Below, in pieces: positions 1-5,726 of a stretch of DNA of 7,137 nucleotides. Below the pieces are notes generated by a model, which saw only the letters and a list, made by a program, of their open reading frames with translations, was not told the DNA's origin and made no database searches. The stretch's first letter is position 1. Each line of letters opens with the position of its first letter. The stretch comes from an uncultured Eubacteriales bacterium (GTDB lineage Bacteria; Bacillota; Clostridia; Oscillospirales; Oscillospiraceae). The stretch is taken from NCBI GenBank assembly GCA_900553545.1, contig USDP01000078.1:1-7137 (forward strand). The letters are read 5' to 3'. The translations under genes and the position numbers were made by a program.

Positions 1-56
1 ACGGGGGAAAAGCTGTGCGTCAGATGCTCCACGGAGAGCAGGATCTCATCCTTCAT
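1..56 (-). CDS. Peptide ABC transporter ATP-binding protein (OppF/DppF type), N-terminal fragment cut by window edge
   Basis: Only the first 18 codons are in the window; they read MKDEILLSVEHLTHSFSP. The pattern of a short acidic lead, then LLSVEHLTHSF, is how the second ATPase of oligo/dipeptide importers begins, just before its Walker A region. The ATG (54-56, complement) is preceded by GGGAGGG with suitable spacing. The start overlaps the end of the upstream OppD-type gene by 11 bp in its conserved frame. It would also form an ATGA stop-start overlap with the shifted frame of that gene. Order and overlap indicate one operon and translational coupling. In this family the protein pairs with the OppD-type subunit to hydrolyse ATP on the cytoplasmic side of the permease. 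Identity rests on context as much as on the short peptide, since no catalytic motif is visible. Confidence 0.72.
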   Translation of the reverse strand, partial: MKDEILLSVEHLTHSFSP

Positions 57-1054
57 GCCGGAGCCCTCCCAGCGGCGGCGCGACCTTCGGCGCGCGCGGA
101 TCGAGCAGCCAGGTGGCTGCGAAGTGGGTATCGGTGATCTGGAACATCGGCGGCGCCTCGCGATAGTCGATGGCGAGGGCATATTCGTTCCGCGCGGCAA
201 AGGCGTCGCCTGCGGGCGGGTCGATCAGCGTGGGCGGCATGCCGGGGATGGTATAGAGCGGCTCCCCGCGCCAGCGCGGGCAGCGCCCGCAGCAGCGCCC
301 ATGTGTAGGGGTGGCGCGGGTCGTAGTAGACCTCCTCTGCCGTCCCGATCTCGACGATCCGCCCCGCATACATCACGGCCACGCGGTCTGCCGCACGGGC
401 CACGACGCCGAGATCGTGCGAGACGAGCACCGTCGCCGTGCCGAGCTTTTGCTGCACGTCGCGCAGCAGGTCTAAAATCTGGGCCTGCACGGTCACGTCG
501 AGCGCGGTCGTCGGTTCGTCGGCAAAGAGAATTTGCGGATTCCCGGCCAGCGCGATGGCGAGGACGGCCCGCTGCCGCATGCCGCCGGAGAACTGGTGCG
601 GATAGGCGTGCATCCGCTCCGCGGCCCGGTCGATCCCGACAAGGGCCATCAGCTCCTCCACGCGCGCCGAGACGGCCTCGCGCGGGGCTTTGCGGTCGTG
701 GACGCGGACAGCCTCGGCGATCTGCGCGCCGATGGTCATGCTGGGGTTCAGCGCGGTGAGCGGATCCTGGAACACCATGGAAAAGAGACGCCCACGCAGC
801 TTTTGCAGCTCGCGCTCGCGGTAGGGCGCAATGTCCACACCGTTCACGAGAATCTCGCCGGAGACCGCCGCCGAATCCGGCAGCAGCCGCATGACCGCGC
901 GGCAGAGCGCGCTTTTGCCACAGCCGCTCTCGCCCACGACGGCCAGCACCTCGCCGGGCCGCAGCGAAAAGCTGACGTCCCGCACAGCCTGTACGTCGCC
1001 GCGCGGCGAGCGGTAGGTCACGGACAGGTTTTTCACTTCCAACAGTTCCGCCAT
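46..1054 (-). CDS. Peptide ABC transporter ATP-binding protein (OppD/DppD type), frameshifted near its C-terminus
   Basis: This is the ATPase subunit of an oligo/dipeptide-type importer. Seen in the sequence, numbered from the ATG at 1054: Walker A GESGCGKS (41-48), Q-loop Q96, signature FSGGMRQR (155-162), Walker B ILFADEP (175-181), a D-loop around LDV, and H-loop H213. All core motifs are intact. The start at 1054 is preferred over one seven codons upstream because GTGAGGA lies just before it. After LLRALPALARG the conserved peptide-transporter tail (LYTIPGMPP, then GDAFAARNEYALAID, PPMF and DTHFAATWLL) continues only in another frame. Removing one base from the C4 run at 264-267 joins the frames into a 335-aa protein, normal for the family. 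Unshifted, translation ends at 53 with an Arg/Ala-rich tail. It could be a real mutation or a sequence error. The gene lies 83 bp downstream of the binding-protein gene and overlaps the next ATPase gene. Confidence 0.9.
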
Positions 1055-1078
1055 AGCGTTCCTCACAGACGGCAAACG

Positions 1079-1100
1079 CAGGGAGCGTCGCCGCTCCCTG
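1079..1100 (-). other. Hairpin between binding-protein and ATPase genes
   Basis: A perfect 9-bp inverted repeat (CAGGGAGCG, TCGC loop, CGCTCCCTG on the plus strand) lies in the 83-bp gap between the binding-protein stop and the ATPase start. In the direction of transcription it is followed by CGTTTGCC, too poor in T for a strong intrinsic terminator. Such hairpins downstream of binding-protein genes often stabilise the upstream mRNA or cause partial termination, giving more binding protein than ATPase. That role is inferred here. Confidence 0.55.
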
Positions 1101-1137
1101 TGTCCGCCGGTTTCTATTTGATGAATTGGGATATTTC

Positions 1138-2694
1138 TTAATCGAGCGTCCAGGTCTCAACGTTCCAGAAGATGCCGACGCCGTGATGCCCCATGACCGT
1201 CTCCGCGTCGATGCCGTGCAGACGGCTCGTCGCGACGTAGTTCGCGTCGATGTAGCAGATGAAGGCATAGGCCGGGTCGTTCGCCAGCGCGACCTGGAAT
1301 TCGTCGTAATACTGCTTGCGCACCGCCGGATCGCTCGATTCGCGCGCGTGGGTCAGCGCCTCATCGACCTCGGCGTTCGAATAGCCGGAGTAGTTCGCGC
1401 CCTTGTCCGTGCCGAAAACCTTGTAGGTGTGATCGTCCGCGTCAAACGGGCTGCCCCAGCCGATCAGGCACGCCATCTGCCCGCCCCAGTCCATGACGGC
1501 CGGGATGTCCACAGTGCAGTGAATGCCGACCTCGCGCAGCTGCTGCGCAGCGGCCTGTGCGATGTCGATGCGATCCTGCTCGCCGGACATGACGCTGATC
1601 GTGAACGCGATCTCCGCGCCGCCGCGCTCATAGTAGCCGTTTGCGCCCATCACGCAGCCCGCGTCCTCCAGAAGCTGCTTCGCCTTTTCGGGGCTATAGT
1701 CATAGTGCTCAACATTCTCGTTGTTATAGACATTCCGCTGAAGCGGTCCATAGGCGGGCATACCCTGCCCGAGCAGAACGGCGTCCACAATCGCCTGCCG
1801 GTCAATGGCATAGCAGATCGCCGGGATAATGTCGCGGTTCTCGGTCCAATAGTCATTCCAGAAGTTGAAGAGGATGCCGCGATAGTCGCTCGTCTTCATA
1901 TCATAGCACGTGAAACCGTCCTTGCCTGTAAACTGCGCGGCGTTCTTCGGGTCGAGCAGCGCGAGGTCGAGTTCACCGGACTCCAGCTGAAGCGCCTGCG
2001 CGTTGTCGTCCGGGACGATCTTGAACACGATGCGGTCGATCTTCGGCGCGCCCTTGTAATAGTTCTCGTTTTTCGTCAGGATGATGGCCTGTCCAACGTC
2101 CCAGCGTTCGAGCTTGTATGGCCCGGTGCCGACCGGGGCGCGGAAAAAGTCCGACTCCTGCCAGTCCTCGCCCGCGAGCAGATGCTCCGGCAGGACGGCC
2201 ATCGTCATGTAATCGAGGAACGCAACGTTCGGCGCGGAGAGGCGGAAGGAGACCGTGTGGTCGTCCGTGACGGTGATCTCTTCGACGTCCTCAAAGTTCG
2301 GCGCGTTTTCCGAACCGTTTTCGGGGTCCATGATCGCCTCAATCGTGAATTTTACGTCGTCCGCCGTGACCGGCTCGCCGTCGTGCCACGTGAGGTTTTC
2401 GCGGAGGTGGAACGTGTAGGTGTTCGTCGCCTCGTCCAGCTCCCACGTCTCGGCAAGACCGGGCACGACGTTATTCTCGCCGTCGTGAGCCGTCAGGCCG
2501 TCGAAGAGCAGCAGGTTGATCTCACCGTGCTCGTCCATCGCAGGGTTGATGCGCGTATAGTCCGCGGAGCCGTAGGTCAGCGTTGTTCCGCTGTCCTCCG
2601 CCGCGTCGGACGGGGTGGTGTCGGTGGTTTTTGCGCAGGCTGCCAGCGAGAGCAGCATGGTGAGCGCCAGAAGCGCCGCCAGAAGTTGTTTCAT
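1138..2694 (-). CDS. Peptide-type ABC transporter substrate-binding lipoprotein (family 5 solute-binding protein)
   Basis: This is the extracytoplasmic receptor of the importer, delivering peptides or similar solutes to the membrane permease. The 518-aa product starts MKQLLAALLALTMLLSLAAC: a Lys n-region, a hydrophobic core and a lipobox LAAC with Cys20 as the lipidation site, so it should be anchored on the outer face of the membrane. The mature part has the family 5 layout: VPGLAETWELDE followed by TFHLRENLTWHDGEPVTADD near the N-terminus, GTGPYKL, a long second lobe with YSPEKAKQLLEDAG, and a C-terminal lobe. The ATG at 2694 is chosen because GGGAGGAAAC directly precedes it. A TTG four codons upstream would swallow that ribosome site. 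It is the first gene of the transporter operon and is divergent from the PLP operon. Family assignment is firm; the ligand (oligopeptide, dipeptide or another solute) is not readable. Confidence 0.94.
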   Translation of the reverse strand: MKQLLAALLALTMLLSLAACAKTTDTTPSDAAEDSGTTLTYGSADYTRINPAMDEHGEINLLLFDGLTAHDGENNVVPGLAETWELDEATNTYTFHLRENLTWHDGEPVTADDVKFTIEAIMDPENGSENAPNFEDVEEITVTDDHTVSFRLSAPNVAFLDYMTMAVLPEHLLAGEDWQESDFFRAPVGTGPYKLERWDVGQAIILTKNENYYKGAPKIDRIVFKIVPDDNAQALQLESGELDLALLDPKNAAQFTGKDGFTCYDMKTSDYRGILFNFWNDYWTENRDIIPAICYAIDRQAIVDAVLLGQGMPAYGPLQRNVYNNENVEHYDYSPEKAKQLLEDAGCVMGANGYYERGGAEIAFTISVMSGEQDRIDIAQAAAQQLREVGIHCTVDIPAVMDWGGQMACLIGWGSPFDADDHTYKVFGTDKGANYSGYSNAEVDEALTHARESSDPAVRKQYYDEFQVALANDPAYAFICYIDANYVATSRLHGIDAETVMGHHGVGIFWNVETWTLD

Positions 2695-2704
2695 GTTTCC
2701 TCCC

Positions 2705-2746
2705 AAAAATCAGGCTTCGGCCCTGTTTTGCCAGACTTCTGCCTGA
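2705..2746 (-). promoter_or_regulatory. Attenuator-like stem and T-tract in the leader of the binding-protein gene
   Basis: Read on the minus strand, TCAGGC (2746-2741) can pair with GCCTGA (2715-2710), closing a 25-nt interior. A run of five T follows immediately (2709-2705) and leads directly into the GGGAGGA ribosome site. A smaller GGC-CGAA-GCC hairpin can form in the interior and would use part of the same 3' arm. The stem is only 6 bp, so it may be a weak terminator, a ribosome-site modulator, or nothing. Confidence 0.33.
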
Positions 2747-2756
2747 GCACCTCTGT

Positions 2757-2785
2757 ATTTTAACAGACTGATGTGCTGCTGTGAA
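2757..2785 (-). promoter_or_regulatory. Probable sigma-A promoter of the transporter operon
   Basis: On the minus strand, TTCACA (2785-2780) and TAAAAT (2762-2757) are separated by exactly 17 bp. Each box differs from consensus at one position. Transcription would start near 2750, leaving a leader of about 56 nt before the ATG at 2694. No better pair was seen on this strand in the divergent region. Confidence 0.6.
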
Positions 2786-2787
2786 GC

Positions 2788-2799
2788 TCCCCTGGGGGA
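2788..2799. repeat. Short GC-rich palindrome just upstream of the transporter promoter
   Basis: TCCCC-TG-GGGGA is a 5-bp inverted repeat with a 2-bp spacer. It ends 3 bp upstream of the transporter -35 box and stands out from the AT-rich surroundings. Its position fits a regulator site, but it is short and could be chance. Confidence 0.25.
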
Positions 2800-2845
2800 T
2801 ATAATTTTTGCGCTGCCGGATAAAAGGTTCAGTCCCATCTAAAAA

Positions 2846-2863
2846 CGTATAAAAAATTATACG
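2846..2863. promoter_or_regulatory. Upstream operator candidate (perfect palindrome)
   Basis: CGTATAA-N4-TTATACG is a perfect 7-bp inverted repeat with an AAAA spacer. It ends 7 bp before the -35 box of the PLP operon and lies about 60 bp upstream of the transporter -35 box, so one bound protein could affect both directions. The AT-rich arms could also act as an UP element. A related palindrome lies 32 bp downstream, which makes the operator reading more likely. The regulator is not encoded in the window. Confidence 0.55.
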
Positions 2864-2870
2864 AAGCATC

Positions 2871-2899
2871 TTGACAACATAGAAATAATTCTATATACT
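2871..2899 (+). promoter_or_regulatory. Sigma-A promoter of the PLP-enzyme operon
   Basis: TTGACA (2871-2876, perfect consensus) is followed after 17 bp by TATACT (2894-2899, one mismatch to TATAAT). Predicted transcription starts near 2905. The ribosome site AAAGGAGG (2923-2930) is 8 bp before the ATG at 2939. Such a strong core promoter overlapped by a palindrome suggests control by repression. Confidence 0.88.
2878..2895. promoter_or_regulatory. Operator candidate overlapping the promoter spacer and -10 box
   Basis: CATAGAA-N4-TTCTATA contains a perfect inverted repeat of ATAGAA and TTCTAT (2879-2884 and 2889-2894) with a 4-bp spacer. It fills the promoter spacer and enters the -10 box. 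It matches the upstream palindrome at 12 of 18 positions with the same half-site spacing, giving a shared core TAKAA-N4-TTMTA. A protein bound here would be expected to block RNA polymerase. Confidence 0.5.
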
Positions 2900-2938
2900 G
2901 CAACTGGAAGGAAAAAGACTCCAAAGGAGGTTTTTACG

Positions 2939-4048
2939 ATGCGATACATAGAACTCGACACCCCGGCGCTGCTCATCGACCGGGAGCGGCTGACGAAAAA
3001 CCTGAAGGACATGCAGTCCTACGCGGACGCGCACGGCGTGGCCCTCCGCCCGCACACGAAGACGCACAAGTGCCCGGAGATTGCGAAGATGCAGCTCGCT
3101 GCCGGGGCCTGCGGTATCGCCGTGGCGAAAGTCGGCGAAGCCGAAGCCATGGCCGAGGCGGGGCTGGACGATCTCTTTATTGCGAACGAGATCGTCGGCG
3201 AGGCGAAGCTCCGCCGCATCGCGGCGCTGGCGAAGCGGGGCGTGAAGCTCGCGTTCGGCGTGGACACGCCCTGTCAGGTGACGGCAGCGGAGTCCGTCTT
3301 TGCGCAGGAGGGCGTTTCCGTGCCGGTGCTCGTCGAGATCGAGGTCGGCGAGAACCGCTCCGGCGTCATCGAAGAGGCGGACTTCCTCGCGCTGCTGGAC
3401 ACCATCCGCATCTGCCCGCATGTGCCGTTCGGCGGCATTTTCTCGCACGACGGCAACAGCTATTCTGCGCCCGACCTGGATGCGCTCCGCGCCCTGTCCG
3501 AAGGGGCACAGCGGCGGACGCTGCATTTTGCGCAGCTCGCCGCGCAGCATGGCATGCCGTGCCAGACGGTCAGCTACGGCGCGACGCCGACATTCATGAA
3601 TCATGTGGACATCCTGCCCGGCATTACAGAGCTTCGCCCCGGCACGTATGCGCTGATGGACGCCTCGCAGGGCCATGCCATCGGCACGCTGGATCGCTGC
3701 GCGGCCACCGTGCTCGCCACGGTCATCAGCCGCCCGACGGCGGAGCGCACAATCCTTGACGTCGGCGCGAAGGGCCTGACGATGCAGTCCCGCACCGAGG
3801 GGATCTGCGCCACGCCGGGCAAGGGCACGCTCTACGACCGGCCGGAGACGCACATTGCAAAGGCCTTTGATGAGCATGCGATCATCCATGACCCGGCGTT
3901 CCGCGATTCCGTCGCCGTCGGCGACAAGGTGCGCATCATCCCGGTGCATATCTGCCCGGTCTGCAACCTCTATGAGCGGGCGTATCTCATCTCTGGCGAT
4001 GAAGTCGTGCAGGAGCTGGATATCGCGGCGCGCGGCAAACTGCAATAA
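2939..4048 (+). CDS. Fold-type III PLP enzyme of the D-threonine aldolase / D-serine dehydratase family
   Basis: A cytoplasmic enzyme expected to act on D-amino acids: aldol cleavage of D-threonine-like substrates, or dehydration of D-serine to pyruvate and ammonia. The 369-aa protein begins LDTPALLIDRERL and has RPHTKTHK (37-44), where K41 is the likely PLP lysine of the alanine-racemase-type barrel. FGGIFSHDGNSYS (164-176), SYGATPT (212-218, probable PLP phosphate contact), ELRPGTYALMD (231-241) and ILDVGAKGL (272-280) follow. Near the end PVHICPVCNLY carries H337 and C339, the metal pair position of this family. His-x-Cys is the D-serine dehydratase-like version; classic D-threonine aldolases have His-x-Asp, as I know them. 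Length is normal. It is first in its operon, with AAAGGAGG placed 8 bp before the ATG. Family is secure, substrate is not. Confidence 0.9.
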   Translation: MRYIELDTPALLIDRERLTKNLKDMQSYADAHGVALRPHTKTHKCPEIAKMQLAAGACGIAVAKVGEAEAMAEAGLDDLFIANEIVGEAKLRRIAALAKRGVKLAFGVDTPCQVTAAESVFAQEGVSVPVLVEIEVGENRSGVIEEADFLALLDTIRICPHVPFGGIFSHDGNSYSAPDLDALRALSEGAQRRTLHFAQLAAQHGMPCQTVSYGATPTFMNHVDILPGITELRPGTYALMDASQGHAIGTLDRCAATVLATVISRPTAERTILDVGAKGLTMQSRTEGICATPGKGTLYDRPETHIAKAFDEHAIIHDPAFRDSVAVGDKVRIIPVHICPVCNLYERAYLISGDEVVQELDIAARGKLQ

Positions 4049-4065
4049 CAGGGGAGGTACAGTAC

Positions 4066-4443
4066 ATGCAGCAGATCACCCTTACAAGCAAACTGGAAAA
4101 CAGGGGGCACTACGTCCCCGGCATGATCTCCGGCGACAAGCTCTATATCTCCGGACAACTTCCCGTTCATCATGAGACGGGATCGCCGATGGCGGACAGC
4201 ATCGAGCAGCAGACGCGCGACGCGCTCCACAACGTCGAGCGGGTCCTGCTTGCTGCCGGATGCACGAAGGAGGACGTCGTCCTCTGCCGCGTCTACATCC
4301 CGGATGTCGCGGCATGGGACACGGTCAACGCCGTCTACGCGGCATTTTTCGGAAGTCATAAACCGGCGCGCGTCATTGTCCCGACGCGGGAGCTGCACCA
4401 CGGCGCACGGATTGAAATTGAAGCCATCGCTGAAGTACGATAA
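4066..4443 (+). CDS. RidA-family (YjgF/UK114) reactive imine/enamine deaminase
   Basis: A small cytoplasmic enzyme, usually a homotrimer, whose family hydrolyses the 2-imino acids released by PLP-dependent dehydratases to 2-keto acids and ammonia. The 125-aa length is typical. Visible family features are ISGDKLYISGQLP (21-33), the helix with QTRDALHNVERVLLAAG (49-65), and the C-terminal signature KPARVIVPTREL with IEIEAIAEV. R102 matches the substrate-carboxylate arginine of RidA, and E119 the conserved acidic residue of the IEIEA motif. The cysteine that follows the arginine in E. coli RidA is absent (ARVIV instead of ARSCV), so activity or specificity may differ. It starts 17 bp after the previous stop, with GGGGAGG as ribosome site. 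Its place between two PLP-enzyme genes suggests it clears an intermediate made by one of them. Confidence 0.93.
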   Translation: MQQITLTSKLENRGHYVPGMISGDKLYISGQLPVHHETGSPMADSIEQQTRDALHNVERVLLAAGCTKEDVVLCRVYIPDVAAWDTVNAVYAAFFGSHKPARVIVPTRELHHGARIEIEAIAEVR

Positions 4444-4455
4444 GGAGGAGACATC

Positions 4456-5550
4456 ATGCAATTTGTATGCAGCAAATGCGGCCACATCGAATCCGTCACC
4501 ACGCGCAAGGCGCACTGCGGCTGCGGCGGCCTCTGGAACCTGGATTATCAGCCGCCGAAGTTTGACCTCGGCGAGATCGACACGCACGAGTGGAGCCAGT
4601 TCCGCTATCGGAAGTTCATGGCGCTGGACGGCGACGTCTGGCGCACCGTCACCATGGGCGAGGGCATGACGCCCATCGTCCGGCTGGACGAGGATGTGCT
4701 GCTGAAGATGGACTACTTCATGCCGACGCTCTCGTTCAAGGATCGCGGCGCGGCGGTGCTCGTCGCGCACTGCAAGGCCATCGGCGTGGACCGGGTCGTG
4801 CAGGACTCGAGCGGCAATGCCGGCAACTCCGTCGCCGCCTACTGCGCGAAGGCCGGCATCGCCTGTGAGATTTTCGTCCCGGAGGGGACGAGTCCCAAGA
4901 AGATCGACATGATCCGCGCGCATGGCGCAACCTGCACCGTCGTCCCCGGCACGCGCGACCACTGCGCCGACGTCTGCCGCGCCAAGGTCGAACAGGAGGG
5001 CGTCTACTACGCCAACCACGTCTATAACCCCTTCTTCTACGAGGGCACGAAGACCTACATCTACGAAGCCTTCGAGCAGCTGGGCCGTATCCCGTCCCAT
5101 ATCGTTATCCCCACCGGCAACGGCACGCTCTTCCTCGGTGCAATCTACGCGCTCGAGCATCTCGAGCGCAGCGGCGCCATCGACCATTTCCCGCAGCTCA
5201 TCGCCCTCCAGAGTCAGAATTGCGATCCGCTGCTCCGCGCGGCGGAAAAGGGCGAGGCGCAGCCGGAGGCCGTCACGCCCACGCCGACCATCGCCGAGGG
5301 CATCGCCATCGGCAAGCCGATGCGCGGCGAAGAGATCCTCGCCCTCGCAAAGCAGCATAACGTCCGCTTCGTCCATGCCCCGGAAGACAAAATTCTGGAC
5401 GCCCGCGCCGCCCTGGCCCGCCGCGGCATCTACTGTGAGCACACCACCGCAGCCAATTATGCCGCCTATCTCGAATATTGCCGCCTCTACGGCAAGACGC
5501 CCGATACGCTCATCACCATGTGTGGCGCCGGCCTGAAATCCGACCATTAA
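4456..5550 (+). CDS. Threonine synthase-like fold-type II PLP enzyme with N-terminal zinc knuckle
   Basis: The 364-aa protein is closest in pattern to threonine synthase. The N-terminus has a zinc-knuckle arrangement, C5-x2-C8 with C21-x-C23. It is followed by GEGMTPIVRL (68-77), LSFKDRGA (92-99) with K95 as the likely PLP lysine, the substrate loop SSGNAGNS (118-125), VPEGTSPKKI (141-150) and the phosphate-binding GNGT (221-224). The C-terminal MCGAGLKS resembles the conserved end of the family. Threonine synthase converts O-phosphohomoserine to threonine, but no homoserine kinase or dehydrogenase gene is nearby. Coupling to RidA and a D-amino-acid-type enzyme suggests a beta- or gamma-elimination or replacement on another amino acid. 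Cysteate synthase and diaminopropionate ammonia-lyase are relatives to consider. The stop of RidA overlaps this gene's ribosome site AAGGAGG, with a gap of only 12 bp. Confidence 0.85.
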   Translation: MQFVCSKCGHIESVTTRKAHCGCGGLWNLDYQPPKFDLGEIDTHEWSQFRYRKFMALDGDVWRTVTMGEGMTPIVRLDEDVLLKMDYFMPTLSFKDRGAAVLVAHCKAIGVDRVVQDSSGNAGNSVAAYCAKAGIACEIFVPEGTSPKKIDMIRAHGATCTVVPGTRDHCADVCRAKVEQEGVYYANHVYNPFFYEGTKTYIYEAFEQLGRIPSHIVIPTGNGTLFLGAIYALEHLERSGAIDHFPQLIALQSQNCDPLLRAAEKGEAQPEAVTPTPTIAEGIAIGKPMRGEEILALAKQHNVRFVHAPEDKILDARAALARRGIYCEHTTAANYAAYLEYCRLYGKTPDTLITMCGAGLKSDH

Positions 5551-5554
5551 AATA

Positions 5555-5578
5555 CAGGGGCGGGAATGTCCGCCCCTG
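5555..5578 (+). terminator. Hairpin after the PLP-enzyme operon, possible terminator
   Basis: CAGGGGCGG and CCGCCCCTG form a perfect 9-bp stem around GAATGT, beginning 4 bp after the last stop codon of the operon. Position and stability fit a terminator, but the following CAAATTTGATC lacks a proper T-run. It may work as a 3'-end stabiliser, or be the first of the repetitive palindromes in this gap. Confidence 0.5.
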
Positions 5579-5610
5579 CAAATTTGATCGCACTTCCGAT
5601 GATGAACGTA

Positions 5611-5654
5611 GGGGCGACCATTGGTCGCCCGTAGGCTCCCTTCGGAGGGGGAGC
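5611..5654. repeat. Pair of adjacent palindromes, probable dispersed intergenic repeat
   Basis: GGGCGACC-ATT-GGTCGCCC (5612-5630) is followed at once by a second stem, GCTCCC (5635-5640) with GGGAGC (5649-5654). Runs of the type GTAGGGGCG...CGCCCG followed by GGCTCCC...GGGAGCTGG are, from memory, common intergenic repeats in Oscillospiraceae and Ruminococcaceae. No transposase gene is present. The rest of the 176-bp gap (5579-5610 and 5655-5696) shows no gene. Confidence 0.5.
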
Positions 5655-5696
5655 TGGTGCGCGGCGTCTGAGAGGAGTGCATAGGAAATCAAAAGA

Positions 5697-5719
5697 GGGA
5701 CAGGCCAATGGCCTGTCCC
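5697..5719 (-). terminator. Intrinsic terminator of the transglutaminase-like gene
   Basis: GGGACAGGCC and GGCCTGTCCC form a perfect 10-bp stem with a 3-nt loop. On the minus strand it starts 7 nt after the stop codon at 5727 and is followed by TCTTTTGATTTCC, a fair T-rich tail. This fits termination of the minus-strand gene. In the plus direction the downstream CCTTATGTTTAT is weaker, so any effect on the convergent operon is less certain. Confidence 0.72.
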
Positions 5720-5726
5720 CTTATGT

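Noticed and set aside
264..267. Programmed ribosomal frameshift in the OppD-type gene
   Set aside because: A shift by one base forward would be needed. There is no slow or stop codon, no internal Shine-Dalgarno of the release-factor type, and only four identical bases, so mutation or sequence error is simpler.
2695..2705. Upstream TTG start for the binding protein (four extra residues)
   Set aside because: That start would translate the GGGAGGA ribosome site and has none of its own. The ATG at 2694 is correctly spaced after it.
1126..2763. Long plus-strand open frame opposite the solute-binding-protein gene
   Set aside because: It is antisense to a gene with a lipobox and clear family 5 motifs. 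It is Arg/Val-rich, without domain motifs or a ribosome site, as expected opposite a GC-rich gene.
2846..2895. Arginine-repressor (ARG) boxes
   Set aside because: The two 18-bp AT-rich palindromes resemble ARG boxes in length, but their half-sites are TAKAA-N4-TTMTA, not TGAAT-N4-ATTCA, and their spacing differs.
2891..4045. Minus-strand open frame opposite the D-amino-acid-type PLP gene
   Set aside because: Shadow of a gene with full catalytic motifs. It is His/Arg-rich and starts and ends without translation signals.
3970..5682. Long minus-strand open frame (about 570 codons) opposite RidA and the threonine synthase-like gene
   Set aside because: It covers two well-supported genes on the other strand and runs through terminator hairpins. 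Its product shows no recognisable motifs; the openness is a GC-bias effect.
5551..5726. CRISPR array or tRNA in the convergent gap
   Set aside because: The palindromes differ in sequence and spacing with no regular repeat-spacer pattern, and no cloverleaf or conserved tRNA arms can be drawn.
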